Positions 36,801 to 40,602 of a DNA stretch of 64,000 nucleotides are shown here, one piece after another. The stretch's first letter is position 1, and every line of letters starts with the position of its first letter. The position numbers were made by a program, and so were the translations under genes. Origin of the DNA: Imbricaverruca yamaguchii (Eukaryota; Arthropoda; Thecostraca; Neoverrucidae); NCBI GenBank assembly GCA_034440575.1, contig JAOTOL010001178.1:124001-188000 (forward strand), given 5' to 3'. Below the pieces are notes generated by a model. That model was not told the DNA's origin, made no database searches, and saw nothing but the letters and a program-made list of their open reading frames with translations.

Positions 36801-39800
36801 TTCTCGGCCTACTCTACCCATTGGAAAAGGAAGATTAAAGAAAATTTGAAAACTCAAAATTTCGAAATAAAAAAATGGGGGGGGGGGAAGAAATTATAGC
36901 CCTGGTCGATTTCGCTGTCCTTTTCTCATTCCAAATAAATATTGTTATTCATATATGCCCCTAAATGAACTCCCCAGTCAAAAACATAATGCAAGTCGTG
37001 AAAAGTCGTGAAAATCTAGCCCTCCTGGTGACGTCGCTTTTGGGGATTTTCTTTTTTAGAGGGTGGGCCCGGAACCTACTCGTCCAGCGCTTTCCGATGA
37101 CACCTCTTTCGTTTTCGTGCGATGCTTAGTTTGTATTTTAGATGGGGGTCTTCACCCCCCCCCCACGAAGAGACGGGATGGGAGGATTTGACCGGAAAGA
37201 CGGCGAGGGTTAATTAAATATTTATTCAATATTTATTCAATGTTGAGCAAATATTCATCAATATTTATTCTTATATATGATATATTTAGATTAATCAATA
37301 TGTATTCAATATATATTTTTAGCTACTTGTGCTGGAGTGTTCACCAGGAAGTACCAGAAATCCCTAGTTGGCAAATCTGGGGGTACTTGGTATCGCCGGA
37401 GTAAATACTTGAAGCCTTGTTTGGCCAATAAGGTGCTTTGAATGCGCAATCGAAGGTCATTTTGTTAAAGAGACAAGTTCTTTTAAGACAAAATGAGCCC
37501 ATTCAATGCAAGAAAATCACTTCAAATTTACGAAATCTGCCCCGGAGCAAGCAAGTTCTCCGAGGCGATTACACCAAGAAACCAATGCCATTTGTGCACT
37601 TACGCATGACTCAAATAATTTTTTTTTGTAAATGTATGCGAAGATAAATCATGCGCCTTGAAATATAACTGCATTTGGGGTTCATCAGTGTCAGTGAAGA
37701 GACCGTAATACGTGTTCCAAATTTACTCCGAGCCATCAACTGTTCGCCCGCCCCATGATCAGCTGTCCTTCTAGTGCTGGGGTAAGCAAATCCGACCAGC
37801 TCTATTTAACACAAAATAAAACCGCCTATGAGCGGTTTTACATGGGAAATTTGCTCTCCCGTCTGGCAGCTCTGGATCCTTCCATGTCGATCCTTGCTTC
37901 AACTAAAAATTTCAGACATGAACTAAACTAGTACATAAAGGAACTTTTAATATTAATAAGAATCGGTTTCGGTCATTTTTTTCTCAGCTTTTTCATGCAA
38001 AATAACTGTTTCTGGTAGTGAGAATAAAAGTATTCTAGACGGATTGCTTTAGTATAATTTTCATTAAACCATTTTATAGTTGGCTTATAACCTCATCCTT
38101 CGCTAATAATTTAACCACAGCCAATTTTGAGGTCTGAGGCAGAGCTGTGTATTGTGCGTCGGTGGCGAATGGTGCGCACAAACTCGGAATGGCGCAAAGG
38201 TTGACCAGGGCCACGAAATGCATTTTGGAAGTGCTTGAGATTTTGGACAACAATGGAAGTTAGCAATAATTCAAATGAATCGCAGGTGAACTCGGCTCAT
38301 TAGTTGTGCGACTAGTCCTCTGGAGAAGTGTTTGCTGAAGGATTATCCTGGTTGTGTGGTCCGCCCAAGATGAGTTTGAGTGCGATTCATCCTGAGCTCT
38401 CCCAGGAGAAATGTTATTGGTGTATTCACATCACATCTGCCTATTTATCATAAATACTTGTTTGTGAGCTTTGGGAATACATCACCCACCTACAATCAGG
38501 CAATATCTATCCAATTTGCATATATCATGGGTATATTGTTGGGAGTAATTTGGCTACTGGGGGCATTTCCCACTAGATGCATTCCTTGGTACAATTGCAC
38601 TTATTCATGACTTAGATTGCTGACATGCTGACTTAGCAGTTAGCTAAATGTACATATATGTTTGTATGGTACATACAGCATGCAATGCTAACATTTATTT
38701 TTAATTCCATTAAAGCAATACTACCTGGTCATGGAAAACTCATTTTTTAGTGCACCAAAATTTTGGACATGGCTTAGTTTGCCAAAATGTTTATGCATAC
38801 AAAAATGCCAACATTAGTTTTCAGCCCCACTAAAAAAGGTTAATTGTCATCAAGTGCATAGCTGTTTTTTGGAATCCAGCTAAAAAATTCGTACACCAGC
38901 TAAAAATGTTGTACTCCACTAGCAAGAAAAAAATATGGAAATCCTACACTGCTCACTGTAGGACTACTTTTCCTGGTAAGATGGTCAACACCTTGTCCTG
39001 AGCAGATTCACGCCCCCTGCGTCCTCTGTATCTATCCCTGCAAGAGGATGAACGGCAGGGACGCGACAGGTCCTAAGTTTTTGCTTCATATATGACTACA
39101 TCATTTGAAAATGATATAATCATTTTCACCACCCAGAACGCCCCAGCATCACCGCTTTACATCTACAACTCACTGTGCAGCGCCTACCAGCGCCGCCGTT
39201 TTGCTCACATGCGGCGCCGCTGTCGGGACAGTGTTGAAAAGTCGAATTGTCTGTCTAGTTGTATATAGAGGTCAATGCCACTAGAGACAAATACAGTGCC
39301 ACTAGGTGCTTTGACGCGGCTCGACGTAGCGGCGTGGGACAACAAAAGCAATTTCAGTTTAAGAAATGACCCAATACTGAATATAATGAACATACAACTG
39401 ATACATATACATCCTATTAGGGCATCAAACCACCACGTTCGCGTCGGACCCGAAAACAAAGGCCATTCGCGTAACGTTCTTCCTTTTAAATGCCACCGTA
39501 GTCGCGTGGGTTGCCCCCAACAACACAGGCAACTCAGACACTCACCAGGAGATCAGGGTCATTTTCGTCTACGTCTGATATTTGATCATCGTCCCGAAGA
39601 CTGGCCGCCGTCATGGCGTCCAGATCCTTCGTGGTAACGCCTGGCTCTGTCGGAGTGACAGCAGTGAGGTCAGCACAGGTCAGCTCAAATCAAGAGACAA
39701 TAGAAGATACACCCAGACCATCCCTAAGCACAGATATATCGTGACATTTCGATAAAGTTAGCTATTCTAACACTCCTGCGAGGACAGGATGCTTCTAACG

Positions 39801-40602
39801 CTCGTATTCTAAGGGCGCGCCTGACACTCCTGGCAGGATGGCATCTTCTTATTGCGAAACTTAATCAAATTATTCTTTGGCTGGTTTTATGGACCAGGGT
39901 CCTATTGCCAAGCAGAGCTTGTTGCAGAAACTCTAGCCCCACCACCCGATCCATTAATTATAGTTCAACAGCAGAATACCGGCCGATAATGAAACATGCC
40001 GTCAATGCACCGACACGGCCTGCCCAAGTACCTTGTCCCCAGCCTTATCGGCCCAGATGCCAACCGACTCCTCTCACCAGGCTGCTAAATGCGAGCGTGC
40101 CAAGCGACTCGAACCCTGTACAACCACGACAGAGAAACCAATATGGGGCAGCATTATAATCAGGTGATTTACCGAGGCGGCATCACAGGACTATCTTGAT
40201 CAGTTTACGGCGGCGGTCTGGCACGGTTTCATACTGGACTCTCTTGACAGCCCTGCCAAGACAACCCACTCCTGACATTCCGAGGGGCAAATTGCCATTC
40301 TCCAGATCGAAATGTAGTGGTTTTGGGCCCCACCTGCCGCTATTCTTCCCCGCGACGAAACGGCGTGAGATGACGCATCATTGGCAACGCTGTATGACCG
40401 AAACAATCACCACCAGCTGACACTAGTAAGCACAGACTGCATGTGTGCACTGACTTGCGCGAGCTGGCCGCTGCTGGACGTCAGCGCCGGCCAGCAGCTG
40501 CGCCAACTCGTCTTCCAGAGCGGCGTCTGATACGTCCATGTGCAGATCAGCATCGGACGACAGGCCAGCCAGGTCGGCGCCGCCCACGCTCATCAGGCCG
40601 TA
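3127..40602 (-). CDS. CC2D1 (lgd): CC2D1/Lgd family gene, 14 exons recognised (gene span)
   Basis: This is the one host gene I can support. Exons 1-14 join on the minus strand with matching phase at every junction and encode roughly 790 residues: an acidic N-terminal segment, four DM14 repeats with proline-rich linkers, a segment resembling the family's helical region before C2, and a C2 domain up to its last strands. CC2D1A/B and Drosophila Lgd bind the ESCRT-III subunit CHMP4/Shrub through DM14 and act in endosomal sorting, including Notch traffic; this is family knowledge, not seen here. The true start codon exon and the last C2 strands with the C-terminal region are missing, probably lying right of the 27-bp array and left of the window. 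Introns are large and filled with transposable elements. Whether it is an A or B type cannot be said; most invertebrates have one copy. Confidence 0.93.
3315..4300. repeat. 36-bp minisatellite in CC2D1 intron 13
   Basis: About two dozen copies of a 36-bp unit containing ACCATATCATGACATGGCGG, broken by several irregular joins (for example near 3520, 3590, 3810 and 3980) that contain AGTGAAGGTACCA. The period is a multiple of three, which makes long false reading frames on both strands. The array starts about 95 bp upstream of the exon 14 acceptor. Confidence 0.95.
4301..5697. other. CC2D1 intron 13, no gene recognised
   Basis: Mostly unique-looking sequence. At 5402-5465 there are about 2.7 copies of a 23-bp direct repeat (AATCACTTAGGGGTCTAATGC type). 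The frames at 5119-5421 on both strands have no recognisable domain. Confidence 0.6.
5698..5849 (-). CDS. CC2D1 (lgd): CC2D1 exon 13: C2 domain, middle
   Basis: The acceptor is CTGTCGCGCAG and the donor GTGAGTCGC. It encodes DSPISDKTAKVKNTNDPNYN, ATFMVTIDRGSRSMMRVFRR and QSIKCEVWERG, matching the DKT-VK-T-P-YN-F and KFEV segments of CC2D1 C2 domains. It ends two bases into a Gly codon. Confidence 0.96.
5850..7419. other. CC2D1 intron 12 upstream of the 42-bp array
   Basis: No gene was seen. Two short local duplications are present: ATACCGGATAGCATAGAAG twice near 6343-6382, and a GTCACATGGTT motif repeated near 6612-6650. Confidence 0.6.
7420..7800. repeat. 42-bp minisatellite with an inverted unit, CC2D1 intron 12
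   Basis: Copies of a 42-bp unit (GGTCGCCATGATCGCTGGCC followed by AGACGATTAGGCCGCACACTTC-like sequence). Four central copies are almost identical and the edge copies are diverged. At 7479-7513 a perfect inverted repeat interrupts the direct array: 15-bp arms GCTAATCAGACGATG around a 5-base loop. The array lies about 160 bp past the exon 12 donor. Confidence 0.93.
7958..8078 (-). CDS. CC2D1 (lgd): CC2D1 exon 12: C2 domain, first strands
   Basis: The acceptor is CACTATTTCAG and the donor GTGGGTGCAGC. After completing a Gln codon it encodes ACIDLNSNDLELTIVRGINY and KDVDTYVKWEFPWPQ. Family C2 domains have L-(V/T)IVRGIN and a DV-YVKFEFPYP strand in the same order. It ends in phase 0. Confidence 0.96.
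8079..9880. other. CC2D1 intron 11, includes (TA)n
   Basis: No gene was recognised. There is a short (TACA)n run near 8111-8133 and a (TA)n microsatellite at 9341-9402. The C-rich plus-strand frames at 8593-8860 could be decayed LINE ORF1, but I found no motif to support this. Confidence 0.55.
9341..9402. repeat. (TA)n microsatellite
   Basis: About 30 uninterrupted TA dinucleotides, preceded by a short CA run. Confidence 0.98.
9881..10056 (-). CDS. CC2D1 (lgd): CC2D1 exon 11: helical region and start of C2
   Basis: The acceptor is CGATGATTGACAG and the donor GTGAGTGTTG. It encodes MCQTNRDHYQSLGDVAQANK, FDRLSQNSLKDLDALRHAYR and FVPKFHYETREFQIV, matching the conserved MC-N-QF-LG-KFE-L segment and the entry strand of the C2 domain. 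It ends two bases into a codon. Confidence 0.96.
10353..10496 (-). CDS. CC2D1 (lgd): CC2D1 exon 10: linker before the helical region
   Basis: The acceptor is CTACGGCCCTCAG and the donor GTGGGTATTCC. The 48 codons encode LPIPPQQRSKASTDFEVISR, an acidic run with five Asp, and LFSKLECDLIRQAT. The family has a PIPP segment and then an acidic region leading to a helix at this point. Both phases are 0. Confidence 0.9.
10962..11155 (-). CDS. CC2D1 (lgd): CC2D1 exon 9: DM14-4
   Basis: The acceptor is TGTTCGTTAG and the donor GTGAGTGGTG. It encodes a whole DM14 unit: AGQQTRQQKQMALLESRRRL, QAALQAKKAGDMATAKEYL and GIEPLIEATVHGLPVNMDS. The first two bases complete the codon from exon 8, and the exon ends in phase 0. 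A 60-bp minisatellite lies about 50 bp upstream of the acceptor. Confidence 0.96.
11205..11375. repeat. 60-bp minisatellite next to CC2D1 exon 9
   Basis: About 2.7 copies of a roughly 60-bp unit containing CTACTATGGCCAGGAA, CACATCAGGATATGCTCCTG and AGGCCAGG. It begins about 50 bp upstream of the exon 9 acceptor. Confidence 0.88.
11540..11835 (-). mobile_element. second I-like LINE 5' end, head-to-tail with the full element
   Basis: On the minus strand the 3' tail of the full-length element (AATCAATCA) is followed without a spacer by ACGAGACGGCACCCTTAC, the same bases that open the full element at 17896. The following roughly 290 bp align with its 5' UTR (for example AGCCGAGTAACGA, CATGAGTCC and GGAAACAC blocks on the plus strand), plus a tandem 25-bp repeat (GTAGGTAGGCGGGACAAGTAA) not present in the full element. 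The copy stops near 11540, so only a 5' fragment remains. Confidence 0.85.
11929..14050 (-). pseudogene. I-like LINE ORF2, reverse transcriptase and RNase H part
   Basis: An open frame of 673 codons from the ATG at 13950 (coding continues upstream to about 14050). RT motifs: FFDIEAAYDTV near residue 10, GVPQGSVLS near 70, and the catalytic FVDD at 100-103 (a variant of YxDD). RNase H follows with YTDGSKI near residue 396, ELVAIIKAL, VTDSLSSLQAL and WVPSHTGVTGNELAD near 495. The C-terminus has a Cys/His-rich segment and a stop at 11929. The join to the upstream part needs one base removed or added in an A7 run near 14050, so the frameshift may be a sequencing error or a real lesion. Confidence 0.9.
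14050..15640 (-). pseudogene. I-like LINE ORF2, endonuclease and RT N-terminal part
   Basis: The N-terminal endonuclease reads from about 15630: MCLQEAKLRPDSRPGIQGYS, then a frame change in a C5 run near 15283. The next frame has LVLGDFNAHHMMWGCDD (the GDFNAHH catalytic motif) and then an in-frame TAG near 15195. It resumes at MEESLCVLNTGTRTHF with SALDLSFCTP and the catalytic GSDHFPI motif, and runs into RT fingers (EGPDGIHN, HYHPISLTSCLCKLMERM). Two homopolymer indels and one stop are the only breaks seen in ORF2. Confidence 0.87.
15746..17796 (-). pseudogene. I-like LINE ORF1 (Gag-like), broken
   Basis: The N-terminal part (17796-16963) is basic and proline-rich, with a segment resembling the nucleic-acid-binding domain of LINE Gag proteins, ending near YVRVKVR at a TAA (16960-16962). 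The same frame continues with MRCYRCQRFGHTTQFCRNRP and further Cys motifs (CNRC, CVNCGEG): zinc knuckles of CCHC type. After about 16630 the frame is lost, and a third segment (16276-15746) is proline-rich with basic patches. ORF1 proteins coat LINE RNA. Confidence 0.8.
17647..17685. other. perfect 17-bp hairpin in LINE ORF1 5' region
   Basis: Arms TATACGGGACGGGCGAC and GTCGCCCGTCCCGTATA flank the 5-base loop CTCCC. The pairing is perfect and GC-rich. It lies about 110 bp inside the first ORF1 frame, so a transcript would fold strongly here. Confidence 0.9.
17940..18083 (-). CDS. CC2D1 (lgd): CC2D1 exon 8: KPEPS-rich linker
   Basis: The acceptor is CTGTTTGGCAG and the donor GTGAGTATG. It encodes FGPIPTEDAAPQPEPP, then tandem seven-residue units of the type KPEPSxx, then KPGVTRQM. 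This matches the family linker after DM14-3 (GF-PI motif). Both flanking phases fit. The donor is 44 bp from the 5' end of the sense-oriented I-like LINE, leaving very little native intron between them. Confidence 0.88.
18360..19520 (+). pseudogene. decayed LINE ORF1 with CCHC knuckle (probable)
   Basis: A C- and A-rich plus-strand region with unusual composition. One frame contains RCAACDGPHPATDPDCPKW (near 18970-19020), which resembles the zinc knuckle of LINE Gag proteins (C-x2-C, H, C), followed by a proline-rich stretch to about 19520. Stops and frame changes are frequent. The call rests on that motif and composition only. Confidence 0.5.
19816..19990. repeat. fold-back element with about 55-bp inverted arms
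   Basis: The left arm (ACTGATTACAATGGCACAAG, then GACATATTCGAAAAAAGGTA, then CACAAACGTTT) pairs with the right arm (AAACGTTGGTGTACCTTTTT, then CGAATATATCATC and TGTAATCTGT) with few mismatches. The loop holds an inner palindrome, CACCAGGGTCACCCTGGTG. No coding sequence. It is probably a small MITE or a snap-back repeat. Confidence 0.85.
20320..23320. mobile_element. DNA transposon with about 0.8-kb terminal inverted repeats
   Basis: Left (about 20320-21110) and right (about 22550-23320) ends are inverted copies of one another, sharing blocks such as GCCGTCCGACCA, CAAGATACAGTCTT, GTCAGTGAGGAGGCCTAACT, TTTGGCATACGGT and CACATCGAGACTGTTACAGT. Identity is high but with indels, so the element is not recent. 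Between the arms lies one transposase-like frame (21570-22324). The region 22328-22515 holds a direct duplication around GTTGGTGCG...TCAATAGGCACCTG. The exact ends and any target duplication could not be fixed by eye. Confidence 0.88.
21570..22324 (+). pseudogene. transposase-like ORF inside the long-TIR element, frameshifted
   Basis: The first frame gives HLKEIVKDDEAIVQGDFPES, HPFVVYWRQDGEQRDHSFC and HYFTYGWAAQCKK; after a shift near 21905 the second frame gives YSIANVCYHDIGFRGVTYEW, FFATSHWKGACDGIGDTVKR and QILTPEDTYRFLARQ, to a stop at 22324. I recall similar uncharacterised proteins in many invertebrate genomes with an SDG..QYKN and ATSHGK-CDGIGGTVKR pattern; here the SDG position reads TYG, losing the acid. 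It is likely the element's own transposase, inactive. The superfamily is not assigned. Confidence 0.6.
23320..24225. other. CC2D1 intron 7, unassigned coding-like traces
   Basis: On the minus strand about 23640-23330 reads as an uninterrupted frame over roughly 100 codons (LVVSSGLVEALHAGLSVMLE, LAVQLTCVCSTSKHPSYVVN). I do not recognise it; it may be a transposable-element remnant. Nothing else was seen. Confidence 0.35.
24226..24268. repeat. (TA)n microsatellite
   Basis: About 21 TA dinucleotides directly beside the duplicated exon 7 donor repeats. Confidence 0.98.
24271..24340 (-). repeat. 20-bp repeats carrying copies of the exon 7 splice donor
   Basis: On the minus strand the end of exon 7 reads CCTG|GTGAGCTC. 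A further CCTGGTGAGC follows 20 bp downstream, CCTGATGAGC at 40 bp and CCTGGTGATA at 60 bp. The unit spans the exon-intron border, so two copies are usable-looking donors (24336 and 24316), one has lost GT and one is weak. Using the second donor would add 20 bases and shift the frame. A (TA)n tract follows at once. Confidence 0.9.
24337..24478 (-). CDS. CC2D1 (lgd): CC2D1 exon 7: body of DM14-3
   Basis: The acceptor ends TTGTTCTAG. The donor is GTGAGC after CCGCCTG. It encodes QEETEAKEENNASKARRFGR, ICKQYTDAIRRYRAGKPT and FDELPTPPG, the DM14-3 core. The start is in phase 0 after exon 6 and one base is left over, which exon 8 completes. The donor lies in a run of 20-bp repeats that copy it (see 24271-24340), so donor choice is ambiguous; the one given is the only one that keeps frame with exon 8. 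Confidence 0.93.
24481..25256. other. CC2D1 intron 6, unassigned
   Basis: Plus-strand frames (to 24721, and 24681-24911) overlap and have no domain I can name. GATGAATGCATGGATGA-type short repeats occur near 25097-25140. No exon was seen. Confidence 0.4.
25257..25514 (-). CDS. CC2D1 (lgd): CC2D1 exon 6: end of DM14-2, linker, start of DM14-3
   Basis: The acceptor is TTGTGGGCAG and the donor GTGAGTGTGG. The 86 codons begin AFEQVLAAMAAGELVDLSDM followed by PPPPDG, the conserved DM14 end. A Gly/Pro/Arg-rich linker follows, then TVLEALSQRLARYQ, which opens DM14-3. A 61-bp minisatellite abuts the acceptor. Composition is strongly GC-rich compared with the flanking intron. Confidence 0.96.
25515..25830. 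repeat. 61-bp minisatellite abutting the exon 6 acceptor
   Basis: About five copies of a 61-bp unit containing CACCGAAGCGGTCCCACCAC, CAACTGTGTCACCATACCC and AGCAATGACCACACGGC. The copy next to exon 6 contains the acceptor itself: CCCACAATGGCCGCATAGC is a diverged version of the unit's CCCAGCAATGACCACACGGC. Confidence 0.9.
25840..26350. repeat. 41/39-bp minisatellite
   Basis: About a dozen units of ACACACCGCAACACAGCCAT followed by GGGACACCGGGACATACGATC, with a shorter version lacking two bases (ACATGATC). Long and short units are interspersed. It follows directly after the 61-bp array in CC2D1 intron 5. Confidence 0.93.
26351..29112. other. AT-rich part of CC2D1 intron 5, no gene recognised
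   Basis: AT-rich sequence with scattered AGGTTAG-like motifs (27170-27340), a GTAG run near 28042 and A-rich tracts near 28155-28190. Short frames on both strands show no domain. Confidence 0.55.
29113..29429 (-). CDS. CC2D1 (lgd): CC2D1 exon 5: repeat-rich linker and first half of DM14-2
   Basis: The acceptor ends TTCGACAG. The donor is GTTCGT after AAG, weaker than the others. The exon begins SLSVAEHPSPAAEE, passes through about six tandem copies of an 18-bp unit encoding SPGAEQ-type hexapeptides, and ends with RRRDQYKHAAVLAKKTGDRD and YVRIVK, the first helix pair of DM14-2. It finishes in phase 0. The hexapeptide array is in frame and looks lineage-specific; its copy number may vary. Confidence 0.92.
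29430..30454. other. CC2D1 intron 4 distal part, no gene recognised
   Basis: AT-rich with a CTAAC/CCTAA-rich stretch at about 30040-30090. No coding feature was found. Confidence 0.55.
30455..32570. repeat. 21-bp minisatellite (GGGACAGGGAGCAGGTACGAT)-type, CC2D1 intron 4
   Basis: A purine-rich array with a 21-bp unit of GGGACAGGGAGCAGGTACG plus AT, with GTGGGTCAT-type variants. It is clean at 30570-30840 and 31640-32240, and ragged at 30840-31540, where many units lack single G or A bases. A SINE interrupts it at 32258-32422. The array ends about 110 bp past the exon 4 donor. Reading frames over 200 codons here are artefacts of the period. Confidence 0.95.
32258..32422 (-). mobile_element. 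tRNA-derived SINE with 11-bp target duplication
   Basis: On the minus strand the 165-bp element starts GGGCACAAGTAGTCTAGGCG (A-box-like), has GTCTCACAATC resembling a tRNA anticodon arm and a clear B box, GGTTCGAATCTCACC, then a tRNA-unrelated body. It ends in CGCTACATGG...GTCGATGTGTCG and CCAATAACCAACCAA, the same tail type as the I-like LINEs. The 11-bp direct repeat ACAGGGTCCGG flanks it (32247-32257 and 32423-32433). It was inserted into the 21-bp minisatellite. The tRNA parent is uncertain (possibly Met). Confidence 0.9.
32678..32835 (-). CDS. CC2D1 (lgd): CC2D1 exon 4: second half of DM14-1
   Basis: The acceptor is GCTCCGGCAG and the donor GTGAGTGGCG. It encodes FGRGLKTLEAMVRKAQAG followed by INEEDIPPPV, the conserved end of a DM14 unit, then an alanine/proline linker ending TPAGEQ. 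The phase joins exon 3 (Arg codon split 2/1) and leaves one base for exon 5. Confidence 0.95.
33488..33729 (-). CDS. CC2D1 (lgd): CC2D1 exon 3: linker and first half of DM14-1
   Basis: The acceptor is CTGACCTTCCAG and the donor GTCAGT. The exon starts AELEAMTES, continues through a proline/alanine-rich linker with a PAPAPAPA run (a GC-rich hexanucleotide repeat in the DNA), and ends with the first DM14 helix, MVATLLERLQMYRVAEANAK then SSRARR. It ends two bases into an Arg codon that exon 4 completes. A 73-bp (TA)n tract lies 58 bp upstream of the acceptor in the intron. Confidence 0.93.
33788..33860. repeat. (TA)n microsatellite
   Basis: About 36 TA dinucleotides, 58 bp upstream of the CC2D1 exon 3 acceptor. 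Confidence 0.98.
33861..34649. other. CC2D1 intron 2, no gene recognised
   Basis: AT-rich sequence with no repeat or coding feature that I could name. Confidence 0.5.
34650..34785 (-). mobile_element. tRNA-like SINE or tRNA-related sequence
   Basis: The minus strand reads GGGGCGGCAGTATATCGGTG, GTTAAGCTGGGCGTCTGGC, then AAGCCAGAGG and GGGGTTAGATTCCCC, a tRNA-like A box, anticodon arm and B box (GGTTAGATTCC, one base off consensus). Sequence continues downstream of the tRNA part, so a SINE is likelier than a gene. No target duplication was identified. Confidence 0.6.
34786..35986. other. CC2D1 intron 2, short diverged direct repeats
   Basis: No gene was seen. Two stretches share the pattern GGCGCGGATCCAGGA.TTTGTC / GGGCGGATCCAGGAATTGTC (35200-35225 and 35755-35785) followed by several GGGGCG-CTTTCGGC-GAAAAT-like blocks, suggesting a diverged dispersed repeat. 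Confidence 0.45.
35987..38385. repeat. dispersed repeat copy A (holds a TTAA MITE)
   Basis: The region aligns in inverted orientation with 55605-62885 (copy B). Shared blocks include AACTGGCATTTGTTGGTGTC, TTGGTACTGCTGCAACTG-type sequence near 36150, AATATTTATTCTTATATATG near 37255, CCTTGAAATATAACTGCATT near 37660 and CACCCAAGATGAGTTTGAGTG-like sequence near 38370. Without the MITE, copy A is about 1.56 kb. No long ORF. The class is unknown. Confidence 0.85.
36374..37213. mobile_element. TTAA-flanked MITE, 840 bp, in repeat copy A
   Basis: TTAA at both borders (36374-36377 and 37210-37213). The ends resemble one another in inverted orientation (TTAACTCGTCCCGTCTC and TTAACCCTCGCCGTCTTTCC). G-rich/C-rich subterminal hairpins lie near each end (36381-36420 and about 37144-37165). 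There is no transposase gene. Copy B at 62416-62419 has a single TTAA at the matching position. TTAA duplication is typical of piggyBac-type elements; the family is inferred. Confidence 0.9.
38386..39545. other. CC2D1 intron 2 near exon 2, no gene recognised
   Basis: AT-rich with CCACTAAAAA/CAGCTAAAAA-like short repeats near 38820-38925. No coding feature was found. Confidence 0.5.
39546..39646 (-). CDS. CC2D1 (lgd): CC2D1 exon 2
   Basis: The acceptor ends CTCCGACAG and the donor is GTGAGTGTCTG. The first two bases complete the codon opened in exon 1. The product contains PGVTTKDLDAMTAASLRDDD and then ISDVDENDPDLL, the acidic DxDExDPxLL motif that comes just before the first DM14 unit in this family. 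The exon ends in phase 0. Confidence 0.88.
39647..40454. other. CC2D1 intron 1 (as numbered here), no gene recognised
   Basis: Unique-looking sequence. A short repeat around ACTCCTG-GAGGACAGGATG and ACTCCTGGCAGGATG lies near 39770-39840. Frames here show no domain. Confidence 0.5.
40455..40602 (-). CDS. CC2D1 (lgd): CC2D1 exon 1 (as seen): N-terminal acidic segment
   Basis: The exon begins after an acceptor ending GCCGACAG and encodes YGLMSVGGADLAGLSS, then an acidic stretch with DAALEDELAQLLAG, ending one base into a codon at donor GTCAGT. Family members carry a GLM-like motif followed by an acidic ELEAEL-type helix near the N-terminus, which this matches. There is an ATG at 40591-40593, but the acceptor upstream suggests an internal exon, so the start codon is probably elsewhere. 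The 27-bp minisatellite begins immediately at the acceptor and repeats it together with the first codons, so the true 5' limit of the exon is uncertain. Confidence 0.8.
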
